Notes under the pieces: generated by a model
What the model was told of the DNA's origin: nothing
Seen by the model: the letters and a program-made list of their open reading frames with translations, nothing else
Database searches by the model: none
NCBI RefSeq assembly: GCF_000473065.1
Contig: NZ_AXAZ01000014.1
Location: forward strand, 1 to 64,000
Direction: 5' to 3'
DNA length: 64,000 nucleotides
Source of the DNA: Bradyrhizobium sp. WSM1743
Lineage (GTDB): Bacteria; Pseudomonadota; Alphaproteobacteria; Rhizobiales; Xanthobacteraceae
Shown: in pieces, positions 41,944 through 52,505 of the stretch
Numbering within the stretch: the stretch's first letter is position 1
Layout: each line of letters starts with the position of its first letter
Translations under genes and position numbers: made by a program

Positions 41944-44901
41944 TCAGCTCAGTGCTTCGTCCAGGAACGCCTTCAGCTGCGCCTGATGCTTCGACATCAG
42001 ACCCGTGGCGGTCGCGGCGGAAGCGGCGCGGCCGACATAACGCGGACGCCGGCTCGCACCGTTCACCTGGTTCAGCACCCATTCCAGATAGGGCTCGATG
42101 AAGTGCCAGGCACCCATATTGCGGGGCTCTTCCTGGCACCACACCACTTCGGCCTTCTTGAAGCGGGACAGCTCGACCACCAGCGCCTTCAGCGGCACTG
42201 GATAGAGCTGCTCGACGCGCATCAGATAGATGTCGTCGATGCCGCGCTTCTCGCGCTCCTCGTAGAGGTCGTAATAGACCTTGCCCGAGCACAGCACGAT
42301 GCGGCGGATCTTCTCGTCCGGAACGAGCTTGACGGCTTCGTTCGGCAGCATCTGGGCGTCATCATAGAGGATGCGGTGGAAGGTCGTGCCCTTCGCCAGC
42401 TCTTCGAGACGCGACACCGCCCGCTTGTGACGCAGCAGCGACTTCGGCGTCATCATGATCAGCGGCTTGCGGATCTCGCGATGCAGCTGCCGGCGCAGCA
42501 CGTGGAAGTAGTTCGCCGGCGTGGTCGGGTAGACCACCTGCATGTTGTCTTCCGCGCACATCTGCAGATAGCGCTCGAGGCGCGCCGAGGAGTGCTCCGG
42601 TCCCTGGCCCTCATAGCCGTGCGGCAGCAGGCAGACGAGGCCGGACATGCGCAGCCATTTGCGCTCGCCCGAGGAGATGAACTGGTCGAACACGACCTGC
42701 GCGCCGTTGGCGAAGTCGCCGAACTGGGCCTCCCACAGCGTCAGTGTGTTCGGCTCGGCGAGCGAATAGCCGTATTCGAAGCCGAGCACGGCCTCTTCCG
42801 ACAGCAGCGAGTTGATGACCTCGTAATGGCCCTGCTCGTGACCCAGATGGTTGAACGGCGTGTAGCGGCTCTCGTCCTCCTGGTCGATCAGGACCGAGTG
42901 GCGCTGCGAGAAGGTGCCGCGCTCCGAATCCTGTCCGGACAGACGGACGTGGTGGTTTTCGTTGAGCAGCGAGCAGAACGCCAGCGCCTCGCCGGTCGCC
43001 CAGTCGATGCCGGTACCGGTGTCGATCGCCTTCGAGCGGTTGTCGAGGAAACGCTGGATGGTGCGGTGAACGCGGAAGCCGTCCGGCACCTTGGTGATCT
43101 TGCGGCCGATGTCCTTCAGCGTGGCGATGTCGACGCCGGTGACGCCGCGCCGCGCATCCTCTTCCTGGTCGGCGATCTTGAAGCCCGCCCATTTGCCGTC
43201 GAGCCAGTCGGCCTTGTTCGGCTTATAGGAGGTGCCAGCCTCGAACTCGGCATCCAGCCGCGCGCGCCAGTCGGCCTTCAGCTTGTCGACCTCGCCCTCG
43301 GTGACCACGCCCTCGGCGATCAGGCGCTTGGCATAGAGCGACAGCGTCGACGGATGAGCCGCGATCCGCTTGTACATGACCGGCTGGGTGAACGCCGGCT
43401 CATCGCCCTCGTTGTGGCCGTAGCGCCGATAGCACCACATGTCGATGACGACGGGCTTGTGGAACTTCTGCCGGAACTCGATCGCGACCTTGGCCGCGAA
43501 CACGACAGCTTCCGGATCGTCGCCGTTGACGTGGAAGATCGGCGCGTCGATCATCTTCGCCACATCCGACGGGTAAGGCGAGGAGCGCGAGTAGCGCGGA
43601 TAAGTCGTGAAGCCGATCTGGTTGTTGACGATGAAGTGCACGGAGCCGCCGGTGCGGTAGCCCTTCAGGTCCGACAGGCCGAAGCACTCCGCGACCACGC
43701 CCTGGCCGGCGAACGCGGCGTCGCCATGCATCAGGAGCGGCATCACTGAGATGCGCATATCTGGCGGATCGCCGTGCTGGTCCTGCTTGGCGCGGACCTT
43801 GCCGAGCACCACGGGATCGACGATCTCGAGATGCGAGGGGTTGGCGGTCAGCGACAGGTGAATGCGGTTGCCGTCGAACTCGCGGTCCGAGGAGGCGCCG
43901 AGGTGATACTTGACGTCGCCGGAGCCTTCGACGTCCGCCGGGTTGGCGGAGCCGCCCTTGAACTCGTGAAACAGCGCGCGGTGCGACTTGCCCATCACCT
44001 GCGTCAGCACGTTGAGGCGGCCGCGATGCGGCATGCCGAGCACGATCTCCTTCACGCCGAGATTGCCGCCGCGCTTGATGATCTGCTCCAGCGCGGGGAT
44101 CAGCGATTCACCGCCGTCGAGACCGAAGCGCTTGGTGCCGGTGAACTTGGTGTCGCAGAACTTTTCGAAGCCCTCGGCTTCGACCAGCTTCATCAGGATG
44201 GCTCTACGGCCTTCGCGCGTGAACGAGATCTCCTTATCGGGTCCCTCGATGCGCTCCTGGATCCAGGCCTTCTGCGCGGCATTGCTGATATGCATGAACT
44301 CAACGCCGAGCGTCTGGCAGTAGGTGCGCTCGCAGATCGCGGTGATCTCGCGCAGCGTGCCGTATTCGAGACCGAGCACGTGGTCGAGGAAGATTTTGCG
44401 GTCGTAATCGGCTTCGCTGAAGCCGTAGGTGCGCGGGTCGAGCTCTTCGCGATTGCGCTGAGCTTCGATGCCGAGCGGGTCGAGCTTGGCGTGGAAGTGG
44501 CCGCGCATGCGGTAGGAGCGGATCAGCATCAGGGCGCGGACGGAATCGCGCGTCGCCTGCAGCACATCGGCGGAGGAGATGTCGGCGCCCTTGGCTTGCG
44601 CCTTGGCGGCGATCTTGGCGCCAACCGCCTTCTCGACTTCGGCCCAATTGCCGTCGAGCGCGGAGGTGAGGTCATCCTGCGGGGCCAGCGGCCAGTTGGC
44701 GCGCTCCCAGGACGGCCCTTCCGCGTTCTTGCTGATGTCAGCGGGCTGGTCGTTCAGGCTCTTGAAGAACTCCTGCCACTCGGCGTCGACCGAGGACGGG
44801 TCCTTCTGGTAGCGGGCGTAGATTTCGTCGATGTAGGTGGCGTTGGTGCCCTGCAAAAAGGATGACAGGGCAAAGGCTGCGTTCGCGTCCTGGCGAGACA
44901 T
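41944..44901 (-). CDS. sucA: 2-oxoglutarate dehydrogenase E1
   Basis: A 985-residue thiamine-diphosphate decarboxylase, the E1 of the OGDH complex. It starts MSRQDANAAFALSSFLQGTN, shows the typical N-terminal segment DEIYARYQKDPSSVD, the active-site GMPHRGRLNVL, the ThDP motif region HVNGDDPEAVVFA, and the C-terminal QEEPRNMGAWHF. The complex is cytoplasmic and feeds succinyl-CoA to SucCD, encoded just upstream. Confidence 0.98.
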   Translation of the reverse strand: MSRQDANAAFALSSFLQGTNATYIDEIYARYQKDPSSVDAEWQEFFKSLNDQPADISKNAEGPSWERANWPLAPQDDLTSALDGNWAEVEKAVGAKIAAKAQAKGADISSADVLQATRDSVRALMLIRSYRMRGHFHAKLDPLGIEAQRNREELDPRTYGFSEADYDRKIFLDHVLGLEYGTLREITAICERTYCQTLGVEFMHISNAAQKAWIQERIEGPDKEISFTREGRRAILMKLVEAEGFEKFCDTKFTGTKRFGLDGGESLIPALEQIIKRGGNLGVKEIVLGMPHRGRLNVLTQVMGKSHRALFHEFKGGSANPADVEGSGDVKYHLGASSDREFDGNRIHLSLTANPSHLEIVDPVVLGKVRAKQDQHGDPPDMRISVMPLLMHGDAAFAGQGVVAECFGLSDLKGYRTGGSVHFIVNNQIGFTTYPRYSRSSPYPSDVAKMIDAPIFHVNGDDPEAVVFAAKVAIEFRQKFHKPVVIDMWCYRRYGHNEGDEPAFTQPVMYKRIAAHPSTLSLYAKRLIAEGVVTEGEVDKLKADWRARLDAEFEAGTSYKPNKADWLDGKWAGFKIADQEEDARRGVTGVDIATLKDIGRKITKVPDGFRVHRTIQRFLDNRSKAIDTGTGIDWATGEALAFCSLLNENHHVRLSGQDSERGTFSQRHSVLIDQEDESRYTPFNHLGHEQGHYEVINSLLSEEAVLGFEYGYSLAEPNTLTLWEAQFGDFANGAQVVFDQFISSGERKWLRMSGLVCLLPHGYEGQGPEHSSARLERYLQMCAEDNMQVVYPTTPANYFHVLRRQLHREIRKPLIMMTPKSLLRHKRAVSRLEELAKGTTFHRILYDDAQMLPNEAVKLVPDEKIRRIVLCSGKVYYDLYEEREKRGIDDIYLMRVEQLYPVPLKALVVELSRFKKAEVVWCQEEPRNMGAWHFIEPYLEWVLNQVNGASRRPRYVGRAASAATATGLMSKHQAQLKAFLDEALS

Positions 44902-45038
44902 ACTTGAGTTCCTGGCGATTTCGGTTCGCGCATAACAAACGGCGCTGGCGCCGAGCTCCCCCGACAGGGCTCGACGCGACAGGCACCCTTTACCCTATTT
45001 GCTGCGAAACTTCGCCCGGAAAAGCACGAAGAAGTGAA

Positions 45039-45923
45039 TTAGCTCTTCAACTTTTCGGCAAGGGTATGGCCGAGGCGGGCCGGCGACGGAGACACTGTAA
45101 TCCCTGCCGATTTCATCGCCTCCGTCTTGGAACCGGCGTCGCCCTTGCCGCCGGAGATGATCGCGCCGGCATGACCCATGCGGCGGCCGGGAGGAGCGGT
45201 GACACCGGCGATGAAGCCGACCATCGGCTTCTTGCGGCCCCGCTTGGCCTCGTCCTTGAGGAACTGGGCGGCGTCCTCCTCGGCGGAACCGCCGATCTCG
45301 CCGATCATGATGATCGATTCGGTCTTGGGGTCGGCGAGCAGCATCTCCAGCACGTCGATGAACTCGGTGCCCTTGACCGGGTCGCCGCCGATGCCGACCG
45401 CGGTGGTCTGGCCGAGGCCTTCCTGGGAGGTCTGGAACACGGCCTCATAGGTCAGCGTGCCGGAGCGGGAGACGATGCCGACCGAGCCGGTCTTGAAGAT
45501 GTTGGCGGGCATGATGCCGATCTTGCACTCGCCGGCGGTCATGACGCCCGGGCAGTTCGGTCCGATCAGGCGCGACTTGGAGCCGATCAGCGAGCGCTTC
45601 ACGCGCACCATGTCGACAACAGGAATGCCCTCGGTGATGCAGACGATCAGCGGGATCTCGGCATCGATCGCTTCGCAGATCGCATCCGCCGCGCCCGGCG
45701 GCGGCACGTAGATCACCGACGCGTCCGCGCCGGTCTTCTCACGCGCCTCGCGCACGGTGTCGAACACCGGCAGGCCCAGATGCGTCGCGCCGCCTTTGCC
45801 CGGCGAGGTGCCGCCGACCATCTTGGTGCCGTAGGCGATCGCGGCCTCGGAATGGAAGGTGCCGTTCTTGCCGGTGAAGCCCTGGCAGATGACCTTGGTG
45901 TTCTTGTCGATCAGGATGGACAT
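45039..45923 (-). CDS. sucD: Succinyl-CoA synthetase alpha subunit
   Basis: A 294-residue subunit with the CoA-binding Rossmann part ([16 protein letters not shown]) and the phospho-histidine loop near [17 protein letters not shown], where the active His is. It converts succinyl-CoA to succinate with nucleotide triphosphate formation, together with SucC. Unusually, sucC and sucD are separated here by a DUF1579-like gene. sucA follows after 137 bases. Confidence 0.98.
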   Translation of the reverse strand: MSILIDKNTKVICQGFTGKNGTFHSEAAIAYGTKMVGGTSPGKGGATHLGLPVFDTVREAREKTGADASVIYVPPPGAADAICEAIDAEIPLIVCITEGIPVVDMVRVKRSLIGSKSRLIGPNCPGVMTAGECKIGIMPANIFKTGSVGIVSRSGTLTYEAVFQTSQEGLGQTTAVGIGGDPVKGTEFIDVLEMLLADPKTESIIMIGEIGGSAEEDAAQFLKDEAKRGRKKPMVGFIAGVTAPPGRRMGHAGAIISGGKGDAGSKTEAMKSAGITVSPSPARLGHTLAEKLKS

Positions 45924-45959
45924 GAGGTCTGCTTTCGCGAAACTAACAGAGTGAGAGGG

Positions 45960-46439
45960 TCAGTGGATGCGGCGGTAGACGCCGGTGAGGACGTCAGCCC
46001 AGCCTTCCGCGTCCGGCGAGAACTGGATCTTCAACGAATAGGAATTGTCGTCGATGATCTCATAGACGTGGCGCGCATTGCCGCGGAGCGAGCCGCGCAC
46101 CAGCGTCAGGGTCTTGCCGACCCACCCGCCGGAGGCGGGCGAGGGCGGCGTGTAGCCGAGCGAGTCGTACCAGAACAATTTGTAGGTCCGGTCGTCGCGG
46201 TCGAAGGTGAAGATGCCGTGGGTGGCGAAGACCTGCTTGCCGTCGCGCATCTGGACCGAGTCCTGGATCAGATAAAATCCATTGAGGTCCATGCGCGCGA
46301 CGACGTGAGAGGTCGCCGGCCCGCCCGCCGTCCAGCGCGACGGGAAGACCATCTCTTCGCCATCCCATTCGCCGGCGAGCGCGGCGAGACGCGCATGCTC
46401 GGGGAGCGGAGATGATGCGGCGAGATGGTCCTGGGCCAT
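45960..46439 (-). CDS. DUF1579-like protein between sucC and sucD
   Basis: A 159-residue soluble protein, starting MAQDHLAASSPLPEHARLAA. The ALAGEWDGEE opening, a series of beta strands (HVVARMDLNGFYLIQDSVQM, GIFTFDRDDRTYKLFWYDS), and the closing DVLTGVYRRI are typical of DUF1579, a lipocalin-like family of unknown function. It begins four bases after the sucC stop and ends 36 bases before sucD, so it must be translated from the same message. It may bind a small hydrophobic ligand; no catalytic residues are evident. Confidence 0.82.
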   Translation of the reverse strand: MAQDHLAASSPLPEHARLAALAGEWDGEEMVFPSRWTAGGPATSHVVARMDLNGFYLIQDSVQMRDGKQVFATHGIFTFDRDDRTYKLFWYDSLGYTPPSPASGGWVGKTLTLVRGSLRGNARHVYEIIDDNSYSLKIQFSPDAEGWADVLTGVYRRIH

Positions 46440-46443
46440 GGCG

Positions 46444-47640
<1,197 letters not shown>

Positions 47641-47799
47641 ATGGTCGCTCCCTGAACCCGCGGGCGGTGACCTCTAGGGCCCACCTCAGTCTTGTGGCTG
47701 GCATACCATATACCACAGGAACTGCAACCCGGATTCTTTGACTTCGAGATCTCTGGACTGCGAACCGGAACCCCCATCAGCCGGGGCCCGGAAGTGAAA

Positions 47800-47830
47800 C
47801 CGCCGAAGACCGGTTTTCGATCTTCGGCGG
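47800..47830 (-). terminator. Hairpin after mdh
   Basis: CCGCCGAAGA (47800-47809) pairs with TCTTCGGCGG (47821-47830). On the minus strand it is followed by only three Ts, so it may allow readthrough into sucC. Confidence 0.55.
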
Positions 47831-47845
47831 GGTATTGTCTGCGCC

Positions 47846-48940
<1,095 letters not shown>

Positions 48941-48946
48941 TCAGCC

Positions 48947-48985
48947 GTCATTCCGGGTTCGCGCTGACGCGCGCCCCGGAATGAC
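48947..48985. repeat. Short palindromic repeat (GTCATTCCGGGTTCGCGC type)
   Basis: GTCATTCCGGGTTCGCG and CGCGCCCCGGAATGAC form a 39-base hairpin between mdh and zapE; it is the same family as 24354-24391. Confidence 0.85.
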
Positions 48986-49012
48986 AGCGGTACCTTTCGA
49001 CGGGAATAGGAC

Positions 49013-50200
49013 TTAAGTCTCCACCAGGCCCTTGGTCGAGCCGCTCGCGGTGGAATCCTTGCGGCCGTGAGGCAGCGCCAGATAGGTTTCCGAGCTCATT
49101 TCGATCAGGCGCGAGGCGGTCCGTTTGAACTCGTTGGCCTCGTTGCCCTCGGTGGCGAGGTAAAGCGAGATCGGATTGGCATCGGCCGAGGCCATCAGCT
49201 TCACGGCGTTGTCATAGAGCGCGTCGATCAGCGTGATGAAGCGCTTGGCCGCGTTGCGCTGGGAGAAGTCCATCACTGGAATATGGTCGACCAGGATCGT
49301 GTGATAGTCGTGCGCCAGCCTGAGGTAGTCGGATGCACCGAGCGGCTTCTCGCAGAGGTCGGCGAACGAGAACCGCGCCACGCCATGGGCCGAGCACGGC
49401 ACGTGCAGGATGCGGCCCTTGATCGAAATGTCGCGCGGCTTGCATTGGGCGCCGCCTGACATCCGCTTCCAGGCGCGGTCGAGCGCGGCGTCCGCTTCAA
49501 CGTCCGCCGGTGTCAGCCACATCGGCACGCCCTGCAGTTTCTCCAACCGGAAGTCGGTGCGCGCATCGAGCCGCGCAACGTCCATGTGGTCCGTGATCTG
49601 CTTGATGAAGGGCAGGAACAGCGAGCGGTTGAGGCCGCCCTTGTAAAGATCGTCGGGCGCGACGTTGGAGGTCGCGACCACGACGGTGCCGAGCTCGAAC
49701 AATTTCGCGAACAGGCGTCCGAGGATCATCGCGTCGGCGATGTCGGTGACGTGGAATTCGTCGAAGCAGAGCAGCCAGCTCTCCTCGAAGATCGCGTTCG
49801 CCGTCAGCGCAATGACGTCGCCATCGGCGATCTCGCCGCGCGCGATGCTCTGGCGGTAGTCGTAGATGCGCTCGTGCACATCCGCCATGAATTCGTGGAA
49901 ATGCGCGCGGCGCTTGTGCTCGACCGAGGCGTGCTGGAAGAACAGATCCATCAGCATGGTCTTGCCGCGGCCGACCTCGCCATGGATGTAGAGGCCGCGC
50001 GGCGCATCGTCCTTGCCATTGCTGCTGAACAGGCGGCCGAGCAGGCTCTGCTTGCGCTGCGGCTTGTAGGTGGCGAGCCGCTGGTCGAGCGCCGCATAGG
50101 CCTCGGCGACCTCGGCCTGCGCGGCATCCGGCTCGATCGCGCCAGACGCGATCTCGGCCTGATACGCTTCGCTGAATGGGGAACTGGGGGTCGAGAGCAT
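49013..50200 (-). CDS. zapE: Cell division ATPase ZapE (AFG1-like)
   Basis: A 395-residue AFG1-family AAA ATPase. Walker A is YIHGEVGRGKTMLMDLF; LLCFDEFHVTDIADAMIL is Walker B and sensor; VVATSNVAPDDLYKGGLNR is typical of AFG1/ZapE. In gamma-proteobacteria ZapE associates with the Z ring under stress; in mitochondria AFG1 supports respiratory complex quality control. It lies upstream of mdh, as in many Rhizobiales, with a 198-base gap. Confidence 0.94.
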   Translation of the reverse strand: MLSTPSSPFSEAYQAEIASGAIEPDAAQAEVAEAYAALDQRLATYKPQRKQSLLGRLFSSNGKDDAPRGLYIHGEVGRGKTMLMDLFFQHASVEHKRRAHFHEFMADVHERIYDYRQSIARGEIADGDVIALTANAIFEESWLLCFDEFHVTDIADAMILGRLFAKLFELGTVVVATSNVAPDDLYKGGLNRSLFLPFIKQITDHMDVARLDARTDFRLEKLQGVPMWLTPADVEADAALDRAWKRMSGGAQCKPRDISIKGRILHVPCSAHGVARFSFADLCEKPLGASDYLRLAHDYHTILVDHIPVMDFSQRNAAKRFITLIDALYDNAVKLMASADANPISLYLATEGNEANEFKRTASRLIEMSSETYLALPHGRKDSTASGSTKGLVET

Positions 50201-50265
50201 GGCCCTTTACCGCCAGAGACCGCGGCAAATTGCAAGCCGTGAATCGAGGCCAGAGGTATGCGCTT

Positions 50266-50374
50266 TCGTGTCCCGGACGCGCTGCAGCGCTCTTGCGCTG
50301 CTGCGCAGAGCCGGGACCCACTATTTCGTTCATCGCGGAGCGCTGGGCCCCGGCTCTACGGCCCGGGCACGAGA
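50266..50374. repeat. Long palindromic repeat (GTGTCCCGGACGCGCTGC type)
   Basis: Third copy of the type at 33239 and 36694: CGTGTCCCGGACGCGCTGC ... GCAGAGCCGGGACCC ... GGGCCCCGGCTCT ... GGCCCGGGCACGAG. Confidence 0.85.
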
Positions 50375-50380
50375 GCGAGG

Positions 50381-50917
50381 CTACTCACACAGCTCGTAGG
50401 CGTCCTCGACCACATACGGGCCACCGCCCGTGGATGCGCGCGAGGAGAACAGCACGAACCGCTCGGCCATGAACGCCTTGCTCGGGAAGTAGCCGCGCAG
50501 CGAGAGATAGTCGGCGACGTCGCGGTCGGAGGCGTCGTGCAGGCGGGCCAGCGTCACGTGTGGGATGAACTTGCGCCCTTCCGGGTCGAGGCCGATCCGC
50601 TGCATCATGCGTTCGAGCTCGGCCTGCAATTCCATCAGCGGCTTGCTCGGCGCGATGGTCGCAACGACCGCGCGCGGCTTGCGGCCGCCGAAGCTGGTGA
50701 GGCCCTGCACCTTCACCTCGAACGGCTTGCGGTCGACGCGAAACAGCATCGAGGCGATCTCGTTGGCGGAAGCGCCGTCGATATCGCCGATGAAGCGCAA
50801 GGTGACGTGATAATTTTCGGGATCGATCCAGCGGGCGCCGGGGAGGCCACCTCTCAAGTTGGAAAGCGACTGGCCGATCTCGGCCGGAATTTCCAGACCC
50901 GTGAACAAACGCGGCAT
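50381..50917 (-). CDS. thpR: RNA 2',3'-cyclic phosphodiesterase (2H family)
   Basis: A 178-residue 2H phosphoesterase starting MPRLFTGLEIPAEIG. The two HxT motifs are H37 (NYHVTLRFIGD) and H120 (FIPHVTLARLHD), the hallmark of LigT/ThpR proteins that open 2',3'-cyclic phosphates and can ligate tRNA halves in vitro. I use ATG 50917; the frame is open to 50971. It is monocistronic. Confidence 0.93.
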   Translation of the reverse strand: MPRLFTGLEIPAEIGQSLSNLRGGLPGARWIDPENYHVTLRFIGDIDGASANEIASMLFRVDRKPFEVKVQGLTSFGGRKPRAVVATIAPSKPLMELQAELERMMQRIGLDPEGRKFIPHVTLARLHDASDRDVADYLSLRGYFPSKAFMAERFVLFSSRASTGGGPYVVEDAYELCE

Positions 50918-51091
50918 CGTTTCGCACTCCCGATGCTTGGGTACAGCCCTCGAGCTAAGGACCATATCCAAATTAGAGCCGGCGACGAATCACCGGTACC
51001 CTGATTCCTATCGCAGTTGTGTGACTCTGCGAAGCTTCGCCCGCCTCGCCCCCGTAAATCCCTGGGAATTAGGGTTGGCGCTGCCTGCTTT

Positions 51092-51727
51092 TCAACGCCG
51101 CTGCTCAGCGATCGTGCCAACGAATGCCTCCACCATGGGCATGATGTTGCCGACGATGATGTCGACGCCGGCCGCAGTTGGATGAATGCCGTCGGCTTGG
51201 TTGAGCTTGGCGTCGGCCGCGACGCCCTCGAGGAAGAACGGATAGAGCGGCACGTCGAATTGTTTCGCCAGATCCGGATAGATCGAATTGAAGCGCGCGG
51301 CATAGTCGGCGCCGTAATTCGGCGGCGCCAGCATGCCGCACAGCATCACCGCGATCTTGCGCGCCTTGAGCCGCTGGATGATGTCGGTCAGCGCGGCGCG
51401 CGTCAGGTCCGGATCGATGCCGCGCAGCGCGTCGTTGGCGCCGAGCTCGACGATCACACCATCGGTTCCATCGGGCACCGACCAGTCGAGCCGGTCGCGG
51501 CCGCCGGAGGTGGTGTCGCCGGACACCCCGGCATTGGTCATGTCGACCACTAAACCTTTGGCCTGCAAGGATTTTTGAAGCCTTTGGGGGAACGCCTCCT
51601 GGGCCGGGAGGCCGAGACCGGCGCTCAAGGAATCGCCGAGAACGACAAGCTTGACCGGTTTTGTCGCGCCCGCCCAAGCGGGGGGCGCGATCGTCATCAA
51701 GGCGAGCATCAACACGGCTATGTGCAT
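51092..51727 (-). CDS. SGNH-type esterase/lysophospholipase (TesA-like)
   Basis: A 211-residue exported esterase. The signal peptide MHIAVLMLALMTIAPPAWAG is followed by the GDSL block VVLGDSLSAGLGLP (catalytic Ser), NAGVSGDTTSGG, block III VELGANDALRG and block V DGIHPTAAG with the Asp-His pair. This matches E. coli TesA/arylesterase. As in E. coli, it lies head-to-head with a YbbA/YbbP-type ABC transporter; 55 bases separate the starts. I choose ATG 51727 because it begins directly with the signal peptide; upstream ATGs overlap the ABC gene. Confidence 0.92.
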   Translation of the reverse strand: MHIAVLMLALMTIAPPAWAGATKPVKLVVLGDSLSAGLGLPAQEAFPQRLQKSLQAKGLVVDMTNAGVSGDTTSGGRDRLDWSVPDGTDGVIVELGANDALRGIDPDLTRAALTDIIQRLKARKIAVMLCGMLAPPNYGADYAARFNSIYPDLAKQFDVPLYPFFLEGVAADAKLNQADGIHPTAAGVDIIVGNIMPMVEAFVGTIAEQRR

Positions 51728-51782
51728 GAACAATCCGTAACGCCTCTCGACCCCGCGTGCGGAGTTGCCATATGACCGGACC

Positions 51783-52505
51783 ATGGACACTCGCATCGAT
51801 CCCTCTTCGCTCGCCACGACCGCGATGGACACCATCGCCATCTCCAACGTCAATCTCTCATTGGGCGCGGGCGCGGCACGCGTTCACATCCTCAAGGATA
51901 TCAGCCTGCGGGTCGCCTCGGGCGAGACGATCGGCCTGATCGGCCCGTCAGGCTCGGGCAAATCCACGCTGCTGATGGTGATGGCGGGGCTGGAGCGTCC
52001 TGATAGCGGAGAGGTGGTGGTATCAGGCACGGCTTTCAATGCCCTCGACGAGGACGCACTCGCGCGCTTCCGCGGCCGCCAGGTCGGCATCGTCTTCCAG
52101 TCCTTCCACCTGATCCCGACCATGACGGCGCTGGAGAATGTCGCGGTGCCGCTCGAGCTTGCCGGCAATCCCGATGCCGCCAAGCGCGCGGCGCAGGAGC
52201 TGCAATCGGTCGGGCTCGGCGACCGCCTGCATCACTACCCGACCCAGCTTTCCGGCGGCGAGCAGCAGCGCGTGGCGCTCGCGCGCGCGCTGGCGCCCGA
52301 TCCCGCGATCCTCGTCGCGGACGAGCCGACCGGCAATCTCGACGAGGCAACCGGAAAACAGATCGTCGATCTCCTGTTCAGCAAGCACGCCGAGCGCGGC
52401 ATGACCTTGGTGCTGGTGACGCACGATTCCTCGCTCGCGCATCGCTGCGATCGCGTCATCCGCCTGCGCTCCGGGCGCATCGACACACAGTCTGCGCCAG
52501 CATGA
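51783..52505 (+). CDS. ABC transporter ATP-binding protein (YbbA/LolD-like)
   Basis: A 240-residue ATPase of the macrolide/lipoprotein exporter group. Walker [13 protein letters not shown]-loop region [11 protein letters not shown], signature [15 protein letters not shown], Walker [13 protein letters not shown] and the switch His in VTHD. The N-terminus may begin at ATG 51783 or at ATG 51825 ([12 protein letters not shown]); the former leaves a 55-base divergent promoter. It overlaps the downstream permease gene by four bases. Confidence 0.94.
   Translation: MDTRIDPSSLATTAMDTIAISNVNLSLGAGAARVHILKDISLRVASGETIGLIGPSGSGKSTLLMVMAGLERPDSGEVVVSGTAFNALDEDALARFRGRQVGIVFQSFHLIPTMTALENVAVPLELAGNPDAAKRAAQELQSVGLGDRLHHYPTQLSGGEQQRVALARALAPDPAILVADEPTGNLDEATGKQIVDLLFSKHAERGMTLVLVTHDSSLAHRCDRVIRLRSGRIDTQSAPA

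Noticed and set aside
41986..43749. A 587-codon frame antisense to sucA
   Set aside because: Same artefact; sucA is unmistakable on the other strand.
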